From NCBI GenBank assembly GCA_947594855.1, contig CANQEL010000021.1:1-37907 (forward strand): DNA of 37,907 nt, given 5' to 3'. Both the position numbers and the translations under genes were made by a program. The notes below the pieces were generated by a model that was not told the origin of the DNA, did no database searches, and saw only the letters and a program-made list of their open reading frames with translations. This DNA comes from an uncultured Lachnospiraceae bacterium. GTDB lineage: Bacteria; Bacillota; Clostridia; Lachnospirales; Lachnospiraceae. Shown here piece by piece: positions 1 through 8,174 of this stretch (position 1 is its first letter; the number at the start of each line of letters is the position of its first letter).

Positions 1-85
1 TTTTACACTGAGGTATTTTTTTCTCAACCTTCTTTCTTGGAATTCCCTATACTTGAATTATACAGGAAGCTCCTTTAACAAATAA

Positions 86-129
86 AAAAACCTTGTTATT
101 GGTACTATAGTACCAATAACAAGGTTTTT
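86..129 (-). terminator. Rho-independent terminator after the VanS-like gene (bidirectional)
   Basis: Two perfectly complementary arms of 20 bases (86-105 and 110-129) flank a TATA loop, with A-runs and T-runs on either side, so the hairpin can end transcription from both strands. It lies about 50 bases past the stop of the sensor kinase gene and probably closes the nhaC-vanR-vanS unit. Bases 1-85 hold nothing I can identify. The perfect 20-bp arms are longer than those of most intrinsic terminators. Confidence 0.85.
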
Positions 130-178
130 ATTTATCTGCTTTCACACAAGAATTTCAAACAATTTAATACAGAAAAAC

Positions 179-1327
179 TTACAATTTACATACGGAGGGC
201 AGCATAACCTCAAATTCAATTATATCATCTTTACTTTCTGCCGCAACAGAACCGCCATGAAGCTCTATAATCTGCTTTGCAATAGCCAGTCCCAGACCTG
301 CCCCGCCACTTTCTGTACTTCGAGAGGAATCAATCCTGTAAAACTGTTCAAATATCCTCTCTAGTTTTTCTTTTGGAATAGTATCGCCGTGATTAGTAAA
401 TTTAATTATTATATTTTCATTTTGTGTGGTTACTGCAATATCTATATCAGTGCCGTCATAACTGTAGATTACCGCATTTCTAAGCAGGTTATCGAACACT
501 CGCTGTATTTTATCCGCATCACATTTTATCATAATATTTTCCGGTATAATGAGATTACAGGTCAGGTTCTTTTCTTTAAGCATTGGCTGAAATTCGTATA
601 CAATCATTTCAAGCATACGCTTTAAATTTATTCTGCTGTACTGAAGCGTAATTTTAGTCAGATTGTATTTGGATATTTCAAAAAATTCATTAATAAGGTC
701 TTCCAGACGTTCCGCCTTATCTAATGAAATGGAAAGATATTTTTCCCGAAGTTCATCCGATATCTGCTTTTCATCATGCAGTAAATTCAGATAACCGATA
801 ACAGATGCCAGCGGCGTCTTTAAATCGTGAGCAAGATACATTATAAGATCGTTTTTTCGCTGCTCTGCAGTAAGTATATCATTTTTTTGTTTTTCAATAG
901 TATGTTTTGCCGTATTTAATTTTCTTTCCATCGGAAAAAGTTCAGGCGATAAAGATATCTCTCCGGCATTTTCCGCAATCAGATTATCTACCCCTTTATT
1001 TATTTCTTCAAAATATTTTGTAAACCAATTCAGATATGTACGGAATACTATCAGAAATACAATTGCTAAAAATATTAAGACCAGCATAGTCCTGTTATTT
1101 CGGAAAATCTGCCCAAACAGGCTGTATGCCTCATCATAATTCATATTCAGGAAATTCTGAAAAAAGTCTACCATATAATTGGCAAACCGGCCTTTAAACA
1201 TATGCATATACACAAAATAAACAGTAAGTACCGATATTACCAGCATTATAACCGAGCGCATAAATATCTTTGTCCTAAAAGCTTTGAAATCGTTACTTTT
1301 CAATTGTATATCCAACTCCCCATACAT
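179..1327 (-). CDS. VanS-like membrane sensor histidine kinase
   Basis: This is a 382-residue sensor kinase that should autophosphorylate and pass phosphate to the regulator encoded just upstream. Two membrane segments (about residues 24-44 and 79-97) bracket a short extracytoplasmic loop. A linker helix follows, then the HisKA box with phospho-acceptor His167 in YLAHDLKTPLASVIGYL, a close match to the VanS signature. The ATPase domain shows the N box (FDNLLRNAVIY), an F box (IFEQFYRID) and the G2 box (GGAGLGLAIAKQII). Similarity to enterococcal VanS, as I know it, runs the whole length. The gene overlaps the regulator's 3' end by 35 bases. The ATG at 1327 has no clear ribosome site, so translation may be coupled or start a few codons later (a TTG at residue 9 follows GGGGAG). 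No vanH, vanA or vanX lies nearby, so the ligand is unknown. Confidence 0.9.
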   Translation of the reverse strand: MYGELDIQLKSNDFKAFRTKIFMRSVIMLVISVLTVYFVYMHMFKGRFANYMVDFFQNFLNMNYDEAYSLFGQIFRNNRTMLVLIFLAIVFLIVFRTYLNWFTKYFEEINKGVDNLIAENAGEISLSPELFPMERKLNTAKHTIEKQKNDILTAEQRKNDLIMYLAHDLKTPLASVIGYLNLLHDEKQISDELREKYLSISLDKAERLEDLINEFFEISKYNLTKITLQYSRINLKRMLEMIVYEFQPMLKEKNLTCNLIIPENIMIKCDADKIQRVFDNLLRNAVIYSYDGTDIDIAVTTQNENIIIKFTNHGDTIPKEKLERIFEQFYRIDSSRSTESGGAGLGLAIAKQIIELHGGSVAAESKDDIIEFEVMLPSVCKL

Positions 1328-1994
1328 TTACTATAAATTTTGCCTTTTTTGCCGAGTCGTTCATTTTTTCCCTCAAACGTCCGATATGAGCCATGACCGT
1401 ATTATTATTATTCAGATATTTTTCACCCCAAACCGCTTCAAACAATTCCTCTGACGCAACTACAACTCCCTGATGCTCACAAAGATACCAGAGAATCTTA
1501 AACTCAATAGGCGTAAGCTTAAGCTCTTTTCCATATAAAAAGCATTTATGATTATCCTTATTGATTACAAGTCCTCTGATATCATATTCGTGTGGATTTT
1601 CTTCATTTTCTCTTGCCGAATTATTATATTTCATATACCTCCGCAGCTGTGTTTTTACCCTTGCAACCACCTCAAGCGGATTGAAGGGTTTTGTAATGTA
1701 ATCATCTGCGCCTATGGTAAGCCCCATTATTTTTTCACCGTCTGCAGTTTTTGCCGTAAGCATTATAACAGGATAGAAATACTTTTCCCTGATTTTCTGA
1801 CATATATGGAATCCATCAATATCAGGAAGCATTACATCCAATACAGCAAGATCCAATTCAGTTTCATCTATACACTTTAAAGCATCAGTACCATTATAAA
1901 ATTTGTGCACAGTATAACCGTCATTTTTCAGATATACTTCAATTAAATCAGCTATCTCTTTTTCATCATCTACTACAAGAATATGTTCACTCAT
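1293..1994 (-). CDS. VanR-like OmpR-family response regulator
   Basis: This 233-residue DNA-binding response regulator has a receiver domain with acidic residues Asp9/Asp10, phospho-acceptor Asp53 in VLDVMLPDIDG, and the conserved Lys in YITKPFNPLEVV. The C-terminal winged helix (residues about 135-233) has the OmpR/PhoB pattern KLTPIEFKILWYLCEH and ends VWGVGYTIEK, as in VanR. It should be phosphorylated by the kinase whose gene overlaps its end. It begins 18 bases after the nhaC stop, so the antiporter and the two-component pair are probably co-transcribed. The ribosome site is a GAGGT about 12 bases before ATG, which is rather distant. The family call is secure; the regulon is unknown, and the adjacent antiporter is the obvious first candidate. 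Confidence 0.92.
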   Translation of the reverse strand: MSEHILVVDDEKEIADLIEVYLKNDGYTVHKFYNGTDALKCIDETELDLAVLDVMLPDIDGFHICQKIREKYFYPVIMLTAKTADGEKIMGLTIGADDYITKPFNPLEVVARVKTQLRRYMKYNNSARENEENPHEYDIRGLVINKDNHKCFLYGKELKLTPIEFKILWYLCEHQGVVVASEELFEAVWGEKYLNNNNTVMAHIGRLREKMNDSAKKAKFIVNVWGVGYTIEK

Positions 1995-2012
1995 TTTAAG
2001 AAATTTACCTCA

Positions 2013-3629
2013 CTAATCGCGTGACAGTTTCTTAATTCCAATAAGCACCGCCATCATAAGAATTATTCCCACCGGCAGCGCTACGAATGCAGTCTGCGCA
2101 AATCCTGCGACTATATATGTAACAAAAGATACTGCTGCGGCTACAATTGCATATGGCAGCTGCGTTGATACATGATTTACGTGGTCACACTGCGCCCCGG
2201 CAGAAGCCATTATCGTCGTATCTGATATCGGCGAACAATGATCGCCGCACACAGCGCCTGCCATACATGCGGATATGGCAATAATCATAAGTTCCGGATT
2301 CGTCCTTGAGAATGCTTCGACTACAATTGGAATGAGAATACCGAAAGTTCCCCATGAAGTACCCGTTGCAAACGCCAGGAAACATCCAACCAGGAAAATA
2401 ATCGCAGGCAGGAAGTTCACAAGTGATTTGGAAGAAGCTTCCACAAGCGAAGCCACATATACATCTGCCCCAAGTCCATCCGTCATTGCTTTAAGAGTCC
2501 ACGCAAACGTAAGTATCATGATTGCCGGTACCATCGCTTTAAATCCCTCAGGTATACACTCCATGCATTTACGGAATGAAAGCACCTTGCGGAACATATA
2601 CATGATAATCGTAATCACCAGTCCAAAAAAGCTTCCTATCGACAGTCCTACAGATGCGTCGCTGTTAGAAAATGCCGTAATAAAATCTGTTCCTTCAAAG
2701 AAACCGCCCGTATATAGCATACCTATTACGCAGCATACAATCAGGCTTATGATAGGAATCAGCAGGTCTTTTACCTTTCCTCCTGAAACATTTACTTCCT
2801 CTTCCTGGGCATCTTCATACAAACTCTTTCCGGTAGTAAACAAATCGCCGTTCATTGCATTTTTCTCATGCTTTGCCATCGGACCGTAATCACATTTGAT
2901 AAGAACAATTCCAACCATCATAACAATCGTAAGTATCGCATAAAAATTGTATGGAATAGCCCTCACAAAAATACTAAGGCCGTCTTCTCCTTCCACAAAT
3001 CCACTGACTGCCGCCGCCCATGATGAAATGGGAGCAATAATACATACCGGGGCTGCCGTTGCATCAATAAGATATGCCAGCTTTGCACGGGAAACTTTAT
3101 GACCGTCCGTAACAGGGCGCATTACGCTTCCTACCGTCAGGCAGTTAAAATAATCATCAATAAAAATCAGCACACCAAGCACAATTGTTGCAAGCTGTGC
3201 GCCTACTCTTGTCTTTATATGCGTACCCGCCCAGCGCCCAAATGCCGCCGAACCTCCAGCGCGGTTCATAAGGCTTACCATCGCGCCCAGTATAACCAGA
3301 AATACCAGAATTCCTACATTATACGAATCGGATAAAACACTTATAATACCGCCTTTAAAAATGTGTACTACAGACGTCTCTATATTAAAATTACAGTTGA
3401 GCAGCGCTCCAACCAGAATTCCAATAAACAGAGAACTGTAAACCTCTTTCGTAATCAGGGCAAGCACAATGGCAACTACCGGCGGAATAAGCGCCCACGG
3501 TGTTGCATATGCATCCGGAGTTACAGCTGCCTCCCCTGTCTCCGCAGCGAATACCGTTACCGGTGCTAATAACGTAAACGCCGCTGCAAGCATCAAAAAT
3601 GCACAGCTTATTTTGTATTTTGTCTTCAT
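2013..3629 (-). CDS. NhaC-family Na+/H+ antiporter
   Basis: This polytopic cation/proton antiporter of the NhaC family (538 residues) would exchange Na+ for H+ across the cytoplasmic membrane or, as in relatives such as MleN, couple exchange to an organic acid. About a dozen hydrophobic segments are visible. The family motifs are VLIFIDDYFNCLTVGSVMRP in the first half, and FATGTSWGTFGILIPIV and GDHCSPISDTTIMASAGA in the second. The N-terminus looks like a cleavable signal ending VFAAETG, which I have seen in other clostridial members. I chose the ATG at 3629 because GGAGGAGG sits immediately upstream; an in-frame ATG 15 bases earlier would put that site inside the gene. It lies 74 bases after the transglutaminase-like gene and 18 before the VanR-like gene. 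I saw no sodium riboswitch. Confidence 0.9.
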   Translation of the reverse strand: MKTKYKISCAFLMLAAAFTLLAPVTVFAAETGEAAVTPDAYATPWALIPPVVAIVLALITKEVYSSLFIGILVGALLNCNFNIETSVVHIFKGGIISVLSDSYNVGILVFLVILGAMVSLMNRAGGSAAFGRWAGTHIKTRVGAQLATIVLGVLIFIDDYFNCLTVGSVMRPVTDGHKVSRAKLAYLIDATAAPVCIIAPISSWAAAVSGFVEGEDGLSIFVRAIPYNFYAILTIVMMVGIVLIKCDYGPMAKHEKNAMNGDLFTTGKSLYEDAQEEEVNVSGGKVKDLLIPIISLIVCCVIGMLYTGGFFEGTDFITAFSNSDASVGLSIGSFFGLVITIIMYMFRKVLSFRKCMECIPEGFKAMVPAIMILTFAWTLKAMTDGLGADVYVASLVEASSKSLVNFLPAIIFLVGCFLAFATGTSWGTFGILIPIVVEAFSRTNPELMIIAISACMAGAVCGDHCSPISDTTIMASAGAQCDHVNHVSTQLPYAIVAAAVSFVTYIVAGFAQTAFVALPVGIILMMAVLIGIKKLSRD

Positions 3630-3703
3630 TTTTTCCTCCTCCATATGTATCTTTTATTTTAAATTTAATCTTATTCTGCCATAGTACCGGTAATTTTAAA
3701 AAA

Positions 3704-6025
3704 TTACTCACCTCTCTCCACCGCATACCAATACCTCAGCAACATTTTGAAAATCAATCCTTTCTTCCGGCAAAGGCTTTCCCGCATCCTTTCATCAAAT
3801 CTCCTGAGAGTATACTGCTCACCTTCACGTAAAGCATAGCCTCCAAACTCTTCTTTCTGTATAATCTCTACCGCCCTATAATAATCCGCTTTCTGTATTC
3901 CCGGAAGACACGACTCCACCTGTTCCCCCATTTCAAACGGATGATCATATTTTCCCTTCACGCCTGCAATTCTGAGAAGATGTTCCAGCCTATCCGCCTC
4001 TCCGTCTGTTTTTCCGGCATGATTACCGGCTTTTTTCTTACGCAGAAAAATCCGCGCTGCACGCTGCATTTCCAAAAACAGAAACAGCAAAAACAACATA
4101 TAACACAACAACAGTAGTACTGCCGGAATATAACGGAAAATATGTTCACTCTTTTTAGGCTCCTCTTCCTTCCCCCCTCCGGCATGGTTTTCACCTTCCT
4201 CAAGATTAAGCCCTTCATCTTCTTTATGCGTTCCAATCTGATATGCAGGCTTTCCTTCTACAATCTGTTCCGAGTAAGATTCGGTGTACATTCCCGGCGT
4301 TACTTCTACCGGAAGCCAGCCCGCTCCAAAAATATAGACTTCAACCCAGGCATGGGAATCCTGGCCTGTGAGCGTTACAGTCTCAAGCCCCTCGCTGTCC
4401 ATATATTCTGCCTGGTCTTCCGTAAGATGATATCCCTCTACATACCGGGCAGGATATCCTGCTGTCCGGTATGCCATGACTGCAGTCGTGGCAAAATGCA
4501 CAGCATTTCCCGTTTCAGACTCTTTTAGGAACCATGTAATCATATCTTTTCCCTTTGGCAATTTAAGAGGGTTCCCTGTATATACTGCCTTAGTTCTGAG
4601 TACTCTCCGTATCTGTCTGGTAATCTCTGCAAAATCTTCCGTTTCTTCTGTTTCAGTAAAAAATTCCTCCTGGATAAGAGATTTTATTTCATCATTTACT
4701 TCCATATATGTATCTTTAACAAAAGAGTGATAGACTGCCTCCGCATCACAGTATTTTTCCTGTTCAGACGTTTCAGGCTCTTCAATCCACTGCGGCGTCA
4801 GAAATTTCTCTGCTGTCGGAACCTGATTTATCATATCAAAGGTATATTTTTTTGCCCCGAACAATTTTCCTGAAAGAAACTGCGCATCCTTTTCCGCTTT
4901 TGCTCCCGCGCCTTTCCAGGATGACACTGAAACAGGAAGATAAACATATTTTCTATATGCGCCTACATTTCTAACTTCCGCCTGCACAGCATCTGCCTGA
5001 CCGTTTACATACTGTCCATTCAAATAATCGTACTTTGCATACTGCGCCACAGGTATAAAATTCTGACTTTTAAGCCATTCCAAAATACCTTCATATTCTC
5101 CCTGATAATCTGCCCATACCAAAGGAGTCCACCGGTCTTTTTGGTATACTGAACCCACAAAGCCACGCAGATAAAGTTCCTGCGGTCTTTCTATAAACAG
5201 TTTAAGCGTCTCCTTATTACTGCTAAGCAGCTCCTGTGCCCGATTCAGGTTTCCCTTGGGCAGTGAATCTTCCCCATAACGTATTTTTTCTACACAATCA
5301 TGTACTTCCATCTTAAAACGGCTCAGCGCATCCATGCCATTGTATCCACTGAAAATAAACGTCAGTCCAAACATAACCGCTCCCACCAAAAAAATACACA
5401 GCGCCCCTCCGGGCTGTAAAATTCTTCCGGGAGCCGCCACATATAAAAATGCGCCGAAGATACCCAGAGCCAGAAGCAAAACCGTACCCCAACCTGCAGA
5501 CTGTCCCAAAACAAATGCAAACAACAAAGCTACCGATAAAAATATAATTAAAAGACCTGTCTTCCTTCTTTGTATTCCGGAAACCAGAAAAACAGATAAC
5601 GGTACTGCGGCCAGTGTCCAGAACACAGTGGAAGAAAACAAGTCTCCACCGGTCTCAAACAGCCGGGCATCCGTATTAAACCGTAGATTCCACAGTGTAA
5701 TTGTCCTGTTAGCCGCATCCAGAAATCCTCTTATTGCAAACAGAATGAATAACAGAAAGCCTGCAACACTCATTCCATAAATAACCAGTCTGACTATCCG
5801 GGCGGTTTTCGAATTACCATCTGTCCCCATACATGCCAGAATTACAAGCGTTCCTACTGCTATTGCAGATACCAGGCAGATATCTCCAGCCATTATATCC
5901 CTAAAAGCAAAAATAATTCCGCACAGCATAAAAAAGGCTAAGCCTGCCTTTGGCAGCCATCTTCGCCTGCTTCGGTTATGTTCCACACCGGATATAGATA
6001 AATTTTTGCCATAAAATTTTTTCAT
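3704..6025 (-). CDS. Polytopic transglutaminase-like (TgpA-type) protein, catalytic Cys replaced by Ala
   Basis: The protein has 773 residues. About seven membrane segments fill the first 220 residues, a large extracytoplasmic region follows, then a final membrane helix (about 632-652) and a cytoplasmic tail resembling the DUF4129-type end of TgpA proteins. The transglutaminase-like core is clear: GNAVHFATTAVMAYR, then GYPARYVEGY, then QDSHAWVEVY and GWLPVEVTPG. In active members the first motif reads G-x-C-x-x-F-A; here the Cys position is Ala508 (codon GCT). His558 is kept and the acidic residue is Glu574 rather than Asp. I infer a binding or scaffold role rather than a protease or transglutaminase. 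It is the last gene of the kinase-LRR-MoxR-DUF58 cluster, 18 bases after the DUF58 gene. The ribosome site is weak. Confidence 0.85.
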   Translation of the reverse strand: MKKFYGKNLSISGVEHNRSRRRWLPKAGLAFFMLCGIIFAFRDIMAGDICLVSAIAVGTLVILACMGTDGNSKTARIVRLVIYGMSVAGFLLFILFAIRGFLDAANRTITLWNLRFNTDARLFETGGDLFSSTVFWTLAAVPLSVFLVSGIQRRKTGLLIIFLSVALLFAFVLGQSAGWGTVLLLALGIFGAFLYVAAPGRILQPGGALCIFLVGAVMFGLTFIFSGYNGMDALSRFKMEVHDCVEKIRYGEDSLPKGNLNRAQELLSSNKETLKLFIERPQELYLRGFVGSVYQKDRWTPLVWADYQGEYEGILEWLKSQNFIPVAQYAKYDYLNGQYVNGQADAVQAEVRNVGAYRKYVYLPVSVSSWKGAGAKAEKDAQFLSGKLFGAKKYTFDMINQVPTAEKFLTPQWIEEPETSEQEKYCDAEAVYHSFVKDTYMEVNDEIKSLIQEEFFTETEETEDFAEITRQIRRVLRTKAVYTGNPLKLPKGKDMITWFLKESETGNAVHFATTAVMAYRTAGYPARYVEGYHLTEDQAEYMDSEGLETVTLTGQDSHAWVEVYIFGAGWLPVEVTPGMYTESYSEQIVEGKPAYQIGTHKEDEGLNLEEGENHAGGGKEEEPKKSEHIFRYIPAVLLLLCYMLFLLFLFLEMQRAARIFLRKKKAGNHAGKTDGEADRLEHLLRIAGVKGKYDHPFEMGEQVESCLPGIQKADYYRAVEIIQKEEFGGYALREGEQYTLRRFDERMRESLCRKKGLIFKMLLRYWYAVERGE

Positions 6026-6043
6026 CTGGATTCTGCGCCTTTC

Positions 6044-7219
6044 TCAGATGACGATATTATGTACCGTATTCTGATAATCTTCTGCACTGACAGGAATCAG
6101 CATATAGCCAAGTGAAGCGGCATAAGAGGGATGCCTTTTCTCTACCACGTGAATCACCGTTAAATCAACATCTTTTGAAAGTTCCCGTACAGCCTGTTCA
6201 TCATAAACAGGCGTAATGTATACCACCTTCGTATATTCATTATGAATATTCTTTCTTTGGAAACTTTGTACTGTATTCCGGCTGTATCCCTTTTCCGACA
6301 ACGGCATATGCATCATATGAAACACCATGTTTTCATGCGATGCGATGCAATTCACGGGAATGGTACGTATTTCTCCATCCCTGCACTGCCCCGCATCATG
6401 TTCAAGTCCCTTTTGCAGCAGACTGTAACTTAGTGAAACTGTAAGACCCATCACCGCATTAATACAAGAATGGGCTATATCTGTTTCCCCGTTTTTTTTC
6501 ATCGTCTCAAATAAAATCAAAGTACTATAATTAGAGGGATATCCAAACTCTCTCACAATCAGACGGTCCATCTTTCCGGACAGCTTCCAGTGAATACTGT
6601 GAAGCGGGTCACCGTTGACATAATCCCTCAATCCGGATACTTCACTAACATCCTGTCCTTTACGTCCAGGGTCATATAATTCGCCAAAACTCCTCGTGGC
6701 AGGCCTTTTGGACACTTCTGTACTAAGTTTCAGCTCCGGCGGATAAACAACAAACGTTTCCATCCATTCAACCTGCCGTTTCCAGCAGAACAATCCTAAC
6801 AAATCGTAACACTCCGCTTCCTGTACACAGACCTGAATCTCCCCACAGTCGTGCGCGTTATATGTAAAAGTATAATCTTCTTCTATTTTTTCCTCTGCAA
6901 ATAGACACAGCTCTTTTTCCCATGTATCTCCAAACAGTCGGTTGTCAAATACCAGCTTCACCCGGAGTATACCAAACGGCAGCCTGTTTTTCCGTGAAAT
7001 TGACAGTTTTATCTTCTCATTCTGTCCTGTCCTACAGTTTCCGCCCGCTGCAAAAGAAAGCCTTAGCCCTGACATGGCAAGTATCTGCATCAGGGCACAA
7101 ACAAGCGGAACCAATATCAAAAGACATAACAAAACCAGCGGTTCCCGTCTGTCCGCCAGGATATAAGACAAAACGACAGCTGCCAATACCAGCAAATAAA
7201 GTACCCTTTGTTTCCTCAT
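6044..7219 (-). CDS. DUF58-domain membrane protein
   Basis: This 391-residue protein has two N-terminal membrane helices (about 5-22 and 27-48), a beta-rich middle, and the DUF58 signature at residues 198-225, GDPLHSIHWKLSGKMDRLIV followed by REFG. DUF58 proteins nearly always travel with MoxR ATPases and often with transglutaminase-like TgpA proteins, as they do here. The shared role is thought to be maturation or assembly of partner proteins at the membrane, often with a von Willebrand-like fold in the DUF58 partner. The gene lies 13 bases after the moxR stop and 18 before the transglutaminase-like gene. The ribosome site is weak (an AGG overlapping the moxR stop), which suggests coupled translation. 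The biochemical function is unknown. Confidence 0.88.
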   Translation of the reverse strand: MRKQRVLYLLVLAAVVLSYILADRREPLVLLCLLILVPLVCALMQILAMSGLRLSFAAGGNCRTGQNEKIKLSISRKNRLPFGILRVKLVFDNRLFGDTWEKELCLFAEEKIEEDYTFTYNAHDCGEIQVCVQEAECYDLLGLFCWKRQVEWMETFVVYPPELKLSTEVSKRPATRSFGELYDPGRKGQDVSEVSGLRDYVNGDPLHSIHWKLSGKMDRLIVREFGYPSNYSTLILFETMKKNGETDIAHSCINAVMGLTVSLSYSLLQKGLEHDAGQCRDGEIRTIPVNCIASHENMVFHMMHMPLSEKGYSRNTVQSFQRKNIHNEYTKVVYITPVYDEQAVRELSKDVDLTVIHVVEKRHPSYAASLGYMLIPVSAEDYQNTVHNIVI

Positions 7220-7232
7220 TGTATGCTTTAAC

Positions 7233-8174
7233 CTACTTTCTTTTCAGGGATGGAGCTTTCACCTTTTTCATAATATCAATGAGTACGTCTTTTGAACCAA
7301 TTCCTTCAATCTTCGCCTGAGATTTCATCACCAGACGATGCGCGCACACATCCAGAAAAACGGCCTGTACATCTTCGGGTATCACATAATCCCTCTCTTT
7401 GAGCACAGCTCTTGCCCTCGCCATCTGTGAAAGGGCCTGCACGCCACGCGGACTTACTCCAAGTTCTACCATTCTGTCCTTTCTGGTGGCCTCGCACAGT
7501 TCTGCAATATAATATAAAATTGGATCCATAACCCTTATGGAATAGAGATAATCCTGAATCTCTTTCACATCATCCCTTGTCATCATGGCCTGAACATTTT
7601 CAATATCGCTTATTCCCCTTCTGGTTTTCATGATTTTAACCTGACTGTCCAGGCTTGGATAACCGATACTCAGACATACCATAAAACGGTCCAGCTGTGA
7701 GTCCGGCAACGCCTGGGTTCCTGCTGAATCATAGCGGTTCTGGGTGGCAATACAAATGAAAGGTTTTTTCAAAACATGCGTCACACCGTCTACTGTAACA
7801 CTGCCTTCCTCCATGACCTCCAAAAGAGCGGCCTGCGTCTTAGGGGAAGTTCTGTTAATCTCGTCTCCCAAAAGCAAATGGCAGTCTGCTGCACCGGGTT
7901 TATATTCAAATGTTCCTGTATTTTTATTATATATACTGAAACCAGTAATATCAGATGGCATGGTATCAGGAGTAAACTGTACTCTCTTATAACTCAGACC
8001 CAGGGCTCTGGAAAATCCAAGCGCCAGCGTGGTCTTTCCTACTCCGGGCGCATCCTCCAAAAGCACATGGCCCCCGGCATATATAGTCATAAGCACCTTT
8101 TCGATAATCTCATCCTTACCTATAAATACCTTGCCAACTTCTTTCATAATCTGTTCCGACTGTTCAATAATCAT
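7233..8174 (-). CDS. MoxR-family AAA+ ATPase
   Basis: This 313-residue AAA+ ATPase has Walker A DAPGVGKTTLAL (residues 41-52), Walker B LLLGDEINR with Asp104/Glu105, sensor 1 in CIATQNRYD (Asn146), an arginine-finger region DSQLDRFMV, and the C-terminal lid typical of MoxR (GVSPRGVQALSQMARARAV). MoxR proteins act as chaperones that remodel or activate partners, usually with DUF58 proteins. The ATG at 8174 overlaps the TGA of the giant LRR gene in the arrangement ATGA, so translation is coupled. GGAGG seven bases upstream lies inside the LRR coding end. The coupling suggests that the LRR protein may be the client or co-acting partner, which is my inference. Confidence 0.93.
   Translation of the reverse strand: MIIEQSEQIMKEVGKVFIGKDEIIEKVLMTIYAGGHVLLEDAPGVGKTTLALGFSRALGLSYKRVQFTPDTMPSDITGFSIYNKNTGTFEYKPGAADCHLLLGDEINRTSPKTQAALLEVMEEGSVTVDGVTHVLKKPFICIATQNRYDSAGTQALPDSQLDRFMVCLSIGYPSLDSQVKIMKTRRGISDIENVQAMMTRDDVKEIQDYLYSIRVMDPILYYIAELCEATRKDRMVELGVSPRGVQALSQMARARAVLKERDYVIPEDVQAVFLDVCAHRLVMKSQAKIEGIGSKDVLIDIMKKVKAPSLKRK

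Noticed and set aside
179-1994. Part of a vancomycin-resistance cluster
   Set aside because: Only regulator and sensor resemble Van proteins; no vanH, D-Ala-D-X ligase, vanX or vanY gene lies in the window.
2275-2889. A 204-codon open frame on the plus strand inside nhaC
   Set aside because: It is antisense to a well-conserved antiporter, has no recognisable domain and shows the composition expected of a shadow frame.
3630-3703. Sodium or other riboswitch before nhaC
   Set aside because: The gap is 74 bases, AT-rich, and shows only a weak AT hairpin without a terminator or conserved motif.
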